A stretch of DNA of 64,000 bases from Phycisphaerae bacterium (GTDB taxonomy: Bacteria > Planctomycetota > Phycisphaerae > Tepidisphaerales > Tepidisphaeraceae), in NCBI GenBank assembly GCA_025924315.1, contig JAICIO010000002.1:62001-126000 (forward strand), in the 5' to 3' direction. The translations under genes and the position numbers were made by a program. The notes under the pieces are model-generated. The model was not told the DNA's origin, ran no database searches, and saw only the letters and a program-made list of their open reading frames with translations. Shown piece by piece: positions 36,701 through 44,003 of this stretch. How positions within the stretch are numbered: position 1 is the first letter of the stretch; every line of letters begins with the position of its first letter.

Positions 36701-36865
36701 GAGCGCGCGACTGCCGTCATCGAAGCGCACCTCGCCACTGATCCGCCGGCGCAACTCCGACGCGAGATCCTGGGCATCCAGCTCCGGCGCATGCCGGTGA
36801 TGAAAGAACCGCCGCTGGGGTTGCTGTTGAGAAATATTCTTTCGTGCGATCACCGGTAAATGCAT
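33758..36865 (-). CDS. FAD/Fe-S oxidoreductase (GlcD + GlpC fusion type)
   Basis: This 1035-residue fusion has an N-terminal FAD-binding-4 domain (about residues 65-290: LSRGCGTSLAGQCCN, then TLGGMCGNNSCGVHS) and a glycolate/D-lactate-oxidase C domain (about 310-545, with GHFGDGCIHTRL and SGEHGDGQSR). Two 4Fe-4S sites follow (CVGVGKCRREEGGTMCP; CLSCKGCKGDCP). The CCG heterodisulfide-reductase-type repeats are CCGRPLYDYG and GCCGMAGAFG. One membrane helix ends the chain. Family members oxidise D-2-hydroxyacids such as D-lactate, glycolate or D-2-hydroxyglutarate and pass electrons to quinone. It lies upstream of the PPC gene and downstream of the LarA gene, on the same strand. Confidence 0.9.
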   Translation of the reverse strand: MHLPVIARKNISQQQPQRRFFHHRHAPELDAQDLASELRRRISGEVRFDDGSRALYATDGSNYRQVPIGVVIPKSEQDVIETVATCRQFGAPVLSRGCGTSLAGQCCNVAVVMDFTKYLHDIIEIDPKRKLARVHPGVVCQDLRSAAEKHGLMFGPDPATHRWCTLGGMCGNNSCGVHSVMAGRTSDNIHELDILLYDGTRMRVGKTSDEELESIIRAGGRRGEIYSKLKALRDKYASLIRERFPRIPRRVSGYNLDALLPEEGFHVGRALVGSEGTCVTILEAVTNLVDWPPYRNLLVLGYPDVFSAGDHVMEVLGHKPQGLEALDYKFIVDLQKKHLQLNHLKLFPKGKGYLMIEFGGETRGEADDKARKLMDELKKKQNAPDMKLFDDPAEEKQVWEVREAGLGATAHIPGEEENWEGWEDAAVAPKDVGPYLRDFKKLLDKFNYVGCLYGHFGDGCIHTRLNFGLKTADGVAKFRRFIEEASDLVVSYKGSLSGEHGDGQSRAEMLPKMFGPELIKAFEEFKAIWDPTNKMNPHKVVHPYKIDENLRYGPDYDPPEPATYFHYTGDQNSFRRATERCVGVGKCRREEGGTMCPSYMVTREEKHSTRGRAHMLFEMLQGEAVHDGWKSESVKESLDLCLSCKGCKGDCPVHVDLATYKSEFLSHYYEKRLRPRHAYAFGWIHYWARLASLAPMVANAITQTPIIRDVFKFLGGVAPQRTVPAFAPQTFKSWFASHQPRNPAGDPVVLWPDTFNNNFTPHVAIAAVEVLEDAGFRVVVPKRDMCCGRPLYDYGFLGMAQRWLLQILSEMSREIEAGVPFVMLEPSCGAVFRDELTNLFPNDMNARRLQQQTFLLSEFLEKKAPHYEVPKLANKAMVQMHCHHHAIMGPGAEEAALKRMHADYELLDSGCCGMAGAFGYEKGDHYDVSIACGERALLPKVREADDETMIIADGFSCREQIQQETDRHALHLAEAIQLAKYSQAPWHRPEAALVAKQSREFRRAAVRAGALAAAGGILGLGLYALLKHRDSQHGA

Positions 36866-36910
36866 AACTGGTGCCTTCCTTGCTTCGTCACGCGCAACGT
36901 TCCCGAACTG

Positions 36911-36988
36911 TCATCCTGAGCGAAGCGAAGGATCTCGATGTCGAGCACGTGTTGCGATCCCGAGATCCTTCGCTTCGCTCAGGATGAC
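36911..36988. repeat. Family B palindromic repeat (copy 2)
   Basis: GTCATCCTGAGCGAAGCGAA pairs with TTCGCTTCGCTCAGGATGAC; the inner ends are GGATCTCGATGTCGAGC and CCCGAGATCC. It lies between the FAD/Fe-S and LarA genes. Confidence 0.9.
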
Positions 36989-37086
36989 ACTCAAGAGCGC
37001 TCATTGAATGGATCCGAAACGTCCGATTGCGTCATTTCCAACTCCGAAACAGGCCCGGCCGCTTCAGCGGCAGGGAATTCACTTAA

Positions 37087-38409
37087 TCAATTCGTCTTAT
37101 CCGCAATCCGATCGCTCGCTTCGTCATCGACCACCGGCAGGATGTGTCCGCCAAATCGCAACACCGCGATCGACGCATCCTTGCCTTGTTTTTCCAACGC
37201 CATCTTCACGCCTTCGTTCGCATCGCGCGCGTAGCGAAAGCCGATCTTCTTCGCCTCATCCGGCTTCACGCCTGGCGACACCATGATGCAGTCGGTCTTG
37301 TCCACGATCTGGCACACGTCCGCGAGAATGGCGGCGCCGACGAGGTCATCGACTTTGCCGTGTTGCACCATCTCGACGATCTGCGCGTGCGGCTTGTAGC
37401 CGATCTCCAGAAGGTTCTTGTGATTCGACGCGACGCCTTCGGGATTGGGGCTCACGAGGATGAGCGATCCGCCGTCCTTCACCGCCATTGTGCCGGCATA
37501 TGGACCTTTCGCTGATTGCCAGAAATCCCGATCGGCGGAGTGCGAATCGATCAGCACGATGTCCGCGCGCGTCGGCATGTGCGCCGCGTATACTTCGCGC
37601 GAACACTTGCACCCTTCGCGATGCGCTTTGACGACGTCGCCGGTGAAGCATCCGACGATCGTGTGATTTTTGTCCACGCCATACACAACGTTGACGATGT
37701 ACTTCAGCCCCGCCATCTCCGCGGCCTCTTCCATGCGGAGACGCATCGGATTCTCTGGAATGCCCATGACGGTTTCGGACATGTGCATCGACGCTTCCCA
37801 CTGATTGCGATCCATGATCTCCGGCCCCGCGACGCCGGGGAACGCGATCTTCGCGCCGCCGGATAATCCCTTCACGCGATGCGGGACAATCGAGCCGACG
37901 CCGACGACAAAATCAAATTGCGTCAGCAACTTGTTCGCGGTGACAGGCGTGCCATCGCGCGTGGTGCCGAAATGATGAAGCGATGATTTGTCTTTGTAGT
38001 GATGCTCGTGAACGCGGTATTTGCCGTAGAGCGGGCCGAGTTTCTTTTTGACCTCATCCGGCTTCATCGGGCGGTGCGTGCCGGGCGACTGCAACAGCTC
38101 GATGTTCTTGTCATCGATTCCCGCCGCGTGCAACTCGTCCATGACGTGCGGAAGAATTCTCGCCGTCGGCGTTTCGCGCGTTCCGTCATCGATGAGCAAA
38201 AGGACGCGTTTGGCCGACTGCGCCGCGGCGCGCAGTCGCGGCGCACCGATGGGATTGGCAAATCCTTTTTCGAGCACCTCCTTTTCGTTCACACCTTGTG
38301 GCGTATGCGGAGAAAAGACACCCATGAGATTCCGCTTGGGCAGGTCGACGGGCGCGATCTTCTCGTATCCGGGATACGGAAAGTCGATTCGGACGGTTGT
38401 TTCGCTCAT
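37087..38409 (-). CDS. LarA-family nickel-pincer 2-hydroxyacid racemase/epimerase homologue
   Basis: This 440-residue protein belongs to the LarA (DUF2088) family, which uses the nickel-pincer nucleotide to racemise or epimerise 2-hydroxyacids. Visible motifs: DDGTRETP (74-81), GTHRP with H112, PHRVKGLSGGAK with H177 and K187, the lysine position that carries the cofactor. In the region after SGGAK where another metal His lies in L. plantarum LarA, this protein reads FPGVAGPEIMDRNQW. This may mark a different LarA homologue class, which by family precedent include lactate, malate, phenyllactate, hydroxyglutarate and gluconate epimerases. It is followed on the same strand by an FAD/Fe-S dehydrogenase, and LarB/LarE lie 10 kb away, suggesting 2-hydroxyacid metabolism. 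Confidence 0.85.
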   Translation of the reverse strand: MSETTVRIDFPYPGYEKIAPVDLPKRNLMGVFSPHTPQGVNEKEVLEKGFANPIGAPRLRAAAQSAKRVLLLIDDGTRETPTARILPHVMDELHAAGIDDKNIELLQSPGTHRPMKPDEVKKKLGPLYGKYRVHEHHYKDKSSLHHFGTTRDGTPVTANKLLTQFDFVVGVGSIVPHRVKGLSGGAKIAFPGVAGPEIMDRNQWEASMHMSETVMGIPENPMRLRMEEAAEMAGLKYIVNVVYGVDKNHTIVGCFTGDVVKAHREGCKCSREVYAAHMPTRADIVLIDSHSADRDFWQSAKGPYAGTMAVKDGGSLILVSPNPEGVASNHKNLLEIGYKPHAQIVEMVQHGKVDDLVGAAILADVCQIVDKTDCIMVSPGVKPDEAKKIGFRYARDANEGVKMALEKQGKDASIAVLRFGGHILPVVDDEASDRIADKTN

Positions 38410-38443
38410 TGAGACGAAACTGTGCTGCAGCGCCCGTTCCCGG

Positions 38444-38466
38444 GAACCAAGTAATTTCCTTGGTTC
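38444..38466. promoter_or_regulatory. Operator-like inverted repeat between divergent genes
   Basis: GAACCAAG and CTTGGTTC are perfect 8-base arms separated by seven bases (TAATTTC), centred between the divergent LarA (start 38409) and DUF362 (start 38511) genes. The AATTTCCTT word repeats after it. Position and symmetry fit a dimeric-regulator site; no regulator is identified. Confidence 0.45.
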
Positions 38467-38510
38467 TGTAATTTCCTTTCATGTGGCATGAGTTGTGTCG
38501 AAAGGAAATC

Positions 38511-39950
38511 ATGCCCAACCATTCCCAAGCCACCGTCGCCATTGCGCATACAAAGGAAAAGCACCGATCCCCTGAAAGGGTGACTGCCCTGGTGCGACAG
38601 GCCGTCGATTTGATCGGCGGAATGTCACGCTTCGTGAAACCGGGGCAGACCGTTCTGATCAAGCCAAACCAAACGGTTTACTACTCGGCCGAAGAGGGTT
38701 GCACGACCGATCCGAACGTCGTCGCCGCCGTGATCCGGCTCGCGAAAGAAGCCGGCGCCGCGCGCGTGCAGATCGCGGAATCGAGCGGCGGGTTCTTCAA
38801 CTCCATCGCGTGCATGAAGATCACGGGGATGGCTGCGATGGCCGAACGCGAAGGCGCCGAGCTCGTCGATCTCGGCCGCTGCGAGACGCGCGACACGCGC
38901 ATTCCAAACGGCCGCGTCATTCAGAGCTGCCCGATTTCCGTTCCGCTGCTGGAAGCGGACGTGATCATCGATTGTCCAAAAGCGAAGAACCATCACATCC
39001 AGCCGATCTCCGGCGCGCTGAAGAACTGGGTCGGCGCGGTGAATGCTGAATGGCGGCAACAGAATCACGGCAAGCCCGACATGTTCGGAAAATTCATGGA
39101 CATCATGTCCGTCACGCGCCCGCATCTCTGCATCGCCGACGCGCTGATCGCGGGAGAAGGTGATGGCCCGATTGCGAATCTTCCGCACTGGTGCGGCTGT
39201 GTGCTCGCGACAACTGATCCCGTCGCGATGGATGTCAGCCTCTGCAAACTGCTTCAGCACGATTGGCACGAGCTGAAGTTCATCCCCGAAGCAGTCGCGC
39301 GCGGCATTGGTGTGGCCGAGCCGATTCGGTATGTCGGCAAGCAGATCGAAGAGGTCGCGATCCCCGCATGGCATCCCCATCATGGTTTCGACTATCTGCC
39401 TCTCAACTTCCTCGTCGGCGAAGGTGTCACGCTCGAAGGGACGGTCGGCCACGTGAAAAGCGTCGTCGACAGCATGCTGCGTCGTGGGGAGCTCGAAGAA
39501 GTGATGTGGCTCAAGGGCACGCCGACGATCATGATCGGCGCGATCGAGGACCCCGAATTCGAAACGCATCTGAAAGAAGGCCCGTACGTCGTCTTCGACG
39601 ACGCCGCACTACCGAAATACAAAAACGATCCGCGCGTGCATTTCGTTCCCGGTCATCCTGTGCTGCGCATGGCGATGCCGGAATTGCAGGCCGGCCTCGG
39701 TGTGTCGATTCCCGGAAAGGTTGTTGAGGTCGGCCAGCAGTGGCGCCTGTGGGGAATCCACGCCAGCCATTACGGCACACCCGCGCGCAAAGCGAAAACC
39801 ATCGCGACTCCGATTGCGATCGCGGGCGCGGCACTTGCGGGATTCATCGGCGCCGTCGTCCTCGCCGATCGCGCCGTCGTTCGACATCAAAGACGCAACT
39901 CATTCCCGCGAAATGCGATGAACCGACTGCGCGACATCATTAACACCTGA
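38511..39950 (+). CDS. DUF362 family protein
   Basis: From the ATG at 38511 (GAAAGGAAATC upstream) the product has 479 residues. The DUF362 core (IKPNQTVYYSAEEGCTTDPN, then CPKAKNHHIQPISGALKNWVG) is intact, and the C-terminus has one membrane helix (about residues 433-455) with a basic tail. DUF362 proteins often carry ferredoxin-like domains; none is visible here, and their role is uncertain. It is divergent from the LarA gene across an operator-like palindrome and is followed by GH1, so a shared regulon is plausible. Confidence 0.85.
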   Translation: MPNHSQATVAIAHTKEKHRSPERVTALVRQAVDLIGGMSRFVKPGQTVLIKPNQTVYYSAEEGCTTDPNVVAAVIRLAKEAGAARVQIAESSGGFFNSIACMKITGMAAMAEREGAELVDLGRCETRDTRIPNGRVIQSCPISVPLLEADVIIDCPKAKNHHIQPISGALKNWVGAVNAEWRQQNHGKPDMFGKFMDIMSVTRPHLCIADALIAGEGDGPIANLPHWCGCVLATTDPVAMDVSLCKLLQHDWHELKFIPEAVARGIGVAEPIRYVGKQIEEVAIPAWHPHHGFDYLPLNFLVGEGVTLEGTVGHVKSVVDSMLRRGELEEVMWLKGTPTIMIGAIEDPEFETHLKEGPYVVFDDAALPKYKNDPRVHFVPGHPVLRMAMPELQAGLGVSIPGKVVEVGQQWRLWGIHASHYGTPARKAKTIATPIAIAGAALAGFIGAVVLADRAVVRHQRRNSFPRNAMNRLRDIINT

Positions 39951-39953
39951 CCT

Positions 39954-41366
39954 ATGCAGCATCTACTCAACCACACGGCCAGTACCAGTGCTCGTCACTT
40001 CATCTTCTGCACCGGCATCGAGAACAGCTATCCCGTCATCACGACGAAGGACGGCAAGCGTCTCCGCCGCGATGGAATGAAGCTGAGCGATCATTACCGC
40101 CTCTGGCGGAAAGACTTCAACCTCGTCAAAGAGATGGGCATCACCTTTCTGCGCTACGGCCCGCCCTACTACAAGTGCCACAAAGGCCCGATGCAGTACG
40201 ACTGGTCTTTCGCCGACAAAACCTTCGGACGCCTGAAGGCAATGCGCATCCACCCGATCACAGACCTGTGCCACTTCGGCGTGCCGGACTGGATCGGCGA
40301 TTTCCAGAATCCCGAATGGCCCGAACTCTTCGCGGACTACGCCGGCGCGTTCGCCCAGCGCTTTCCCTGGGTCCGCCACTACACGCCTGTGAACGAAATC
40401 TACGTCTGCGCCCGTTTCAGCGGACAACTCGGCTGGTGGAACGAACAGCTCAAAACCGATCGCGGATTCGTCACCGCGCTCAAGCACATGTGCCGCGCGA
40501 ATCTCCTCGCCGAGGAGGCGATTCTCAAAGTCCAGCCCGATGCCCTGTTCATCCAAAGCGAGTCCTCCGAATACTTCCACGCCGGCACGCCCGAAGCGCA
40601 GGACAAGTCCGAATTCTTCAACCAGAAACGCTTCCTCTCCCTCGACCTGTCCTACGGCCACGACGTCACCGGCAGCATGTACGAATATCTCCTCGACAAC
40701 GGTCTCAGCCGCGAGGAATACCACTGGCTGCTCGATCACGGCAAAGCCCTGCGCCCGCGCTGCATCATGGGCAACGATTACTACATCACCAACGAACACG
40801 AAGTCCGCGACGCCACCGGCGCGTCCGAACCGTCCGGCGAAATCTTCGGCTACTACGTCATCACCAAACAATATTTCGATCGCTATCACCTGCCCGTCAT
40901 GCACACGGAAACCAATCGCAAGAACGATGAGGAAGCCCCGGCCTGGCTGTGGAAGGAATGGTCGAACGTCCTGCGCCTGCGAGCCGACGGCGTGCCGATT
41001 CTCGGCTTCACCTGGTACTCGCTCATCGACCAGATCGATTGGGACACCGCGCTGCGCGAAGACAACCATCGCGTCGATCCGCTCGGCCTGTACGACCTCA
41101 ACCGCAAAATCCGCGACGTCGGTAAAGCCTATCGCGTGCTGATCAACCAGTGGCGCGACGAGCTTCCGATGCAAAGCATGTCGCGCGACATGCGCCTGAC
41201 GAAGCAGGATCTGGAAAGCCACCCGCGAACGCTTCCGACGGAGCAAGAACAAGCGCGTGTCGAAGATAAAAAACGCCAACCCATCCGAATGAAAACGCGA
41301 TCCGGATCGCGAAAACATGCGCAACGGCAAAAGAAGCGGGAGAAACGCAGCTCCAAATCAAAGTAA
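39954..41366 (+). CDS. GH1-like glycoside hydrolase
   Basis: This 470-residue protein has a GH1-type TIM barrel with acid/base TPVNEI (E148) and a nucleophile-position glutamate in MHTETN (E319). The family normally has TFNEP and ITENG there, so it is divergent. The C-terminal 60 residues are Lys/Arg-rich and disordered (for example RKHAQRQKKREKRSSKSK). Likely a beta-glycosidase acting on a glucoside or galactoside; the substrate is unknown. It starts four bases after the DUF362 stop. Confidence 0.8.
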   Translation: MQHLLNHTASTSARHFIFCTGIENSYPVITTKDGKRLRRDGMKLSDHYRLWRKDFNLVKEMGITFLRYGPPYYKCHKGPMQYDWSFADKTFGRLKAMRIHPITDLCHFGVPDWIGDFQNPEWPELFADYAGAFAQRFPWVRHYTPVNEIYVCARFSGQLGWWNEQLKTDRGFVTALKHMCRANLLAEEAILKVQPDALFIQSESSEYFHAGTPEAQDKSEFFNQKRFLSLDLSYGHDVTGSMYEYLLDNGLSREEYHWLLDHGKALRPRCIMGNDYYITNEHEVRDATGASEPSGEIFGYYVITKQYFDRYHLPVMHTETNRKNDEEAPAWLWKEWSNVLRLRADGVPILGFTWYSLIDQIDWDTALREDNHRVDPLGLYDLNRKIRDVGKAYRVLINQWRDELPMQSMSRDMRLTKQDLESHPRTLPTEQEQARVEDKKRQPIRMKTRSGSRKHAQRQKKREKRSSKSK

Positions 41367-42719
41367 TTCTTCCACCGACTGCGGGCGCGAGAGGAAATCG
41401 GTGAGCAGCTCGTATCCCGTTTCGCTCACGACGACCATATCGCAGTGCCGCGCCCCGCCGAGGCCTTCGATGTAGATGCCGGGCTCGACGTTGAACACCA
41501 TCCCGACGTCGAGCACATCCTCCGACACCGGATGAATCCGCGGCCGCGCATTGTGATCGATCGCGACGAATCCCACGCCGTGGCCTGTCGGATGTTTGAA
41601 CTCCTTCTCAAACCCGTGCTCGCGCATGACCTGTCGCGCGGCGGCATCGACCTGTGCGCCGGTTCCGCCGGGACGAATCGCCTTCAGCGCCGCCTCCCGC
41701 GCCGCGAAGATCGCGTCGAAGATTCGCTTCTGCCGATCGTCCGCCTCCCCAACAACAAACGTCCGCGTGATGTCCGTCCAGAACCCATCCACGCACGAAT
41801 TGCAATGCACTAGCACGAGATCCCCATTTTCGATCCTTCGACCGCGCGACCGCTGATACGCCGCAAACGCCTCATACGCATTCGCCCCCGACATACAGTA
41901 CGCGAAGCACATCGCGCGACGCCCCTCCGCCGCTTGTCTTCGACCCTGAGGCTCAGACCCGAAGGGCAGTTTCGCAGATGCAACCGCATCCATCGCCGCT
42001 TGCGGCTTAGCGGGATCGCCGGAAACTGATGCTCCCGCTAAGCCGCAAGCGGCCGAGTGCGCTTCCGTTTCTTCAAAGCAACCCAGCGCCTCCACGAACT
42101 CCGCTTCTAGCGCCGACGCCACCGCACGCTCCGTCATCCCCACCCGAATCCGCGAAACGGTTTGCTCATACGCCCGCGCCGCGATCCGACAACTCAACCG
42201 AAGTCGCTCAATCTCCCCCGTCGTCATCGGCTCGCGCAGCCGCTCCAACATCGCGCTCGCGCCAATCCACTTCCCCTCCGGCGCCGCCTTCACAAGCTCC
42301 CCACCATAAACATTCTGCGCGACGTACGATGCCGGCCGCATCGACGTCGAACCTTCAAACCCAATTCGCCCCGTCGCCACCCCCAACTTCGCCAGCACCA
42401 CCGCCAGCTTCGCGCGCACCACATCCACTGTGGACACAATCTTCTCCATCGACGCCGGCTCAAACGTCACCACCTCATCCGCCCACCCGCCCTTCGCCAG
42501 CTCCTCCTCATCCGACGGCGCGAGCACCACGATCTCGCCCGCGCTCGTCACCACCGCCGCCGATACCCCCGTCACCGGCCAATACCCGCTCGCCAGAAGC
42601 ACGTTCTCCGGCGCAGCACAAACCACCGCGTCCAACCGCTCCGCCCGCAGCACCGAAACCATCCGCCGAACTCGGTCCTCGTCGCGCTTCACAACCCCAG
42701 TGTCACGCGCCCACCCCAA
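41358..42719 (-). CDS. M24 metallopeptidase (Xaa-Pro dipeptidase-like) with in-frame palindrome
   Basis: This 453-residue protein has a creatinase-like N-terminal domain and a C-terminal pita-bread fold. The expected metal ligands are visible: two Asp in SCVDGFWTDITRTF, His in HPTGHGVGF and Glu in FNVEPGIYIEG. Between FVEALG and AMCFAYCMSG about 50 residues are encoded by a palindromic element (SAACGLAG ... PAKPQAAM). Relatives pass almost directly from one to the other, so the insert probably forms a surface loop. It overlaps the convergent GH1 gene by nine bases. Probable N-terminal aminopeptidase or Xaa-Pro dipeptidase; an internal GTG could also be the start. Confidence 0.8.
   Translation of the reverse strand: MGWARDTGVVKRDEDRVRRMVSVLRAERLDAVVCAAPENVLLASGYWPVTGVSAAVVTSAGEIVVLAPSDEEELAKGGWADEVVTFEPASMEKIVSTVDVVRAKLAVVLAKLGVATGRIGFEGSTSMRPASYVAQNVYGGELVKAAPEGKWIGASAMLERLREPMTTGEIERLRLSCRIAARAYEQTVSRIRVGMTERAVASALEAEFVEALGCFEETEAHSAACGLAGASVSGDPAKPQAAMDAVASAKLPFGSEPQGRRQAAEGRRAMCFAYCMSGANAYEAFAAYQRSRGRRIENGDLVLVHCNSCVDGFWTDITRTFVVGEADDRQKRIFDAIFAAREAALKAIRPGGTGAQVDAAARQVMREHGFEKEFKHPTGHGVGFVAIDHNARPRIHPVSEDVLDVGMVFNVEPGIYIEGLGGARHCDMVVVSETGYELLTDFLSRPQSVEELL
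41998..42056. repeat. Palindromic element inside the M24 peptidase gene
   Basis: GCCGCTTGCGGCTTAGCGGG and CCCGCTAAGCCGCAAGCGGC face each other around a 20-base loop. It reads in frame through the peptidase gene. The GCGGC/GGGCTAA words relate it to the copies at 49494 and 52801. Confidence 0.85.
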
Positions 42720-43312
42720 AGAGGACCACCAAGGAAAATGCTCACCCCCGCCCCGCGCCTCCGCCTGTCACCCGCCCGTGGCTTCGTTTCACCAACGCCC
42801 CCGGACCGGTCAATACCGGTAAACAACGGTCAATGGCGGTCAATGGCGGTAAACTGAAAAATCCCAAAGCCCAAGCACCAATGACCAATGAATGACGAAT
42901 GCCCAAGCCCCAATGGTCGTTGGGAAATTGGGATTTGATTGGTCATTGTGATTTGGTCATTGGTCATTCCTCCCCGTTGGCTTCGTTTTGAATTTTCGCG
43001 CGTCGCGGTCAACAAACGTTAACTTTCGTCAACTTTTGACAACCAGCGTCAACCGCGAGCGTTCCAATCGATCCGAACCCGCGATCCTGACTTCGACGAG
43101 CAAAGTCGAGTCGCCGACCGCCGCTAACTAGCCCCCCAATTAGCGGCGGAGCAAAGCTCCGCGGGTTCCCCAACGCATCCTACCGCCGCCCCGCACATAT
43201 TTCCGCGGAAAAATCGCAAGCGAGGGAGGCGCGCATCGCCGATTTGGTAAACGCCGTTCCCAATGTCCCGGTTTTTCGGGCGCCGAATATTCGGATGTCC
43301 CTCTTGTGTCTC
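42720..43312. other. Long intergenic region of repeats, no gene seen
   Basis: About 590 bases without a convincing gene. It contains a run of GGTCAATGGCGG/GGTAAAC words (42810-42855), a 115-base palindrome (42857-42970), a run of GTCAAC/GTTAAC words (43007-43065) and a family I copy (43255-43320). The short frames here show no recognisable protein. Confidence 0.6.
42857..42970. repeat. Palindromic repeat of CCCAAAGC/CATTGGTC words (family F)
   Basis: AATCCCAAAGCCCAAGCACC ... and AATTGGGATTTGATTGGTC form a long imperfect stem, with GACCAATGAATGACGAATGC at its heart. Such TGACCAATG words recur only here in the window. Confidence 0.65.
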
Positions 43313-43320
43313 CTACGAGA
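43255..43320. repeat. Family I repeat (copy 1)
   Basis: Contains TTTTTCGGGCGCCGAATATT then CGGATGTCCCTCTTGTGTCT. The tail GATGTCCCTCTTGTGTCTCC is shared with the copies at 47660 and 48050. Confidence 0.6.
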
Positions 43321-43924
43321 CTTCGGCGTGTTCGGCGCGGGCGGAGCGAAAGACCACGCGGGCGGCATCGGCGTTCATCGCGAAGATTCCGCTGCCGACG
43401 ATCAGGTCCGGCCAGGCTGATCGCCAGAAAAACGCGGTGACCATGCCGGCGAGGATGATCGCGATGTTCGCCAGCACGTCATTGCGCGCCGAGAGAAACG
43501 CGGCGCGAGTGAGGCTTGCGGCGTGATGGCGGTAGCGCGCGAGCATCAGTGCACAGATGAAATTGATTGTGAGCGCGCCCGCGCCTGCGAGTGTCAGTGG
43601 AACGGGCGCGGGCACGAGCGGCTCGCGGAATTTTCGCCATGCGGCCCACAGCGTCGCCAGTGCCGGGAGGAGAAGGATTCCGGCAAGGATTATTCCCACG
43701 CGAGCGCGGTTTCGCGGGGTGAAGCGCAAGGCGGAGAAGATCAGGAAGTTGAGCGAGGCATCTTCGAGGAAGTCGATACTATCGGCCAGCAGCGAGACCG
43801 ACCCGATCGAGAGCGCGACCGCCAGCTCGATACCGAAGTAACCGAGGTTGAGCAACGCGACCAGGCGAACGGTGCGGCGAAGCCGCGCGGCCGTGGCGAG
43901 GTCGTTGGATCGCGGTTCGGGCAT
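43313..43924 (-). CDS. Cation diffusion facilitator-type transporter, altered metal site
   Basis: From the ATG at 43924 the product has 203 residues and about six membrane segments. It matches the short CDF-type cation transporters. The first metal motif reads SLLADSIDFLEDASLNF with Asp where the family usually has His (HxxxD). In the second helix it has FLSARNDVLANIA with Ser in the first position. CDFs with DxxxD sites are associated with Mn or Fe, so zinc is not the safest guess. The upstream frame is not needed and overlaps the divergent ferric-reductase-like gene. Confidence 0.7.
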   Translation of the reverse strand: MPEPRSNDLATAARLRRTVRLVALLNLGYFGIELAVALSIGSVSLLADSIDFLEDASLNFLIFSALRFTPRNRARVGIILAGILLLPALATLWAAWRKFREPLVPAPVPLTLAGAGALTINFICALMLARYRHHAASLTRAAFLSARNDVLANIAIILAGMVTAFFWRSAWPDLIVGSGIFAMNADAARVVFRSARAEHAEVS

Positions 43925-44003
43925 AGCCTGCGACGCGACAATAGTCCGAAGCGCGGGAGGGGTCGAGTTCGACCGCGGGACGATTGCGCCATCGGTCGAT
44001 AAA

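Noticed and set aside
39963-41330. 455-residue minus-strand frame opposite the GH1 gene
   Set aside because: The GH1 frame has the catalytic motifs; the opposite frame has none.
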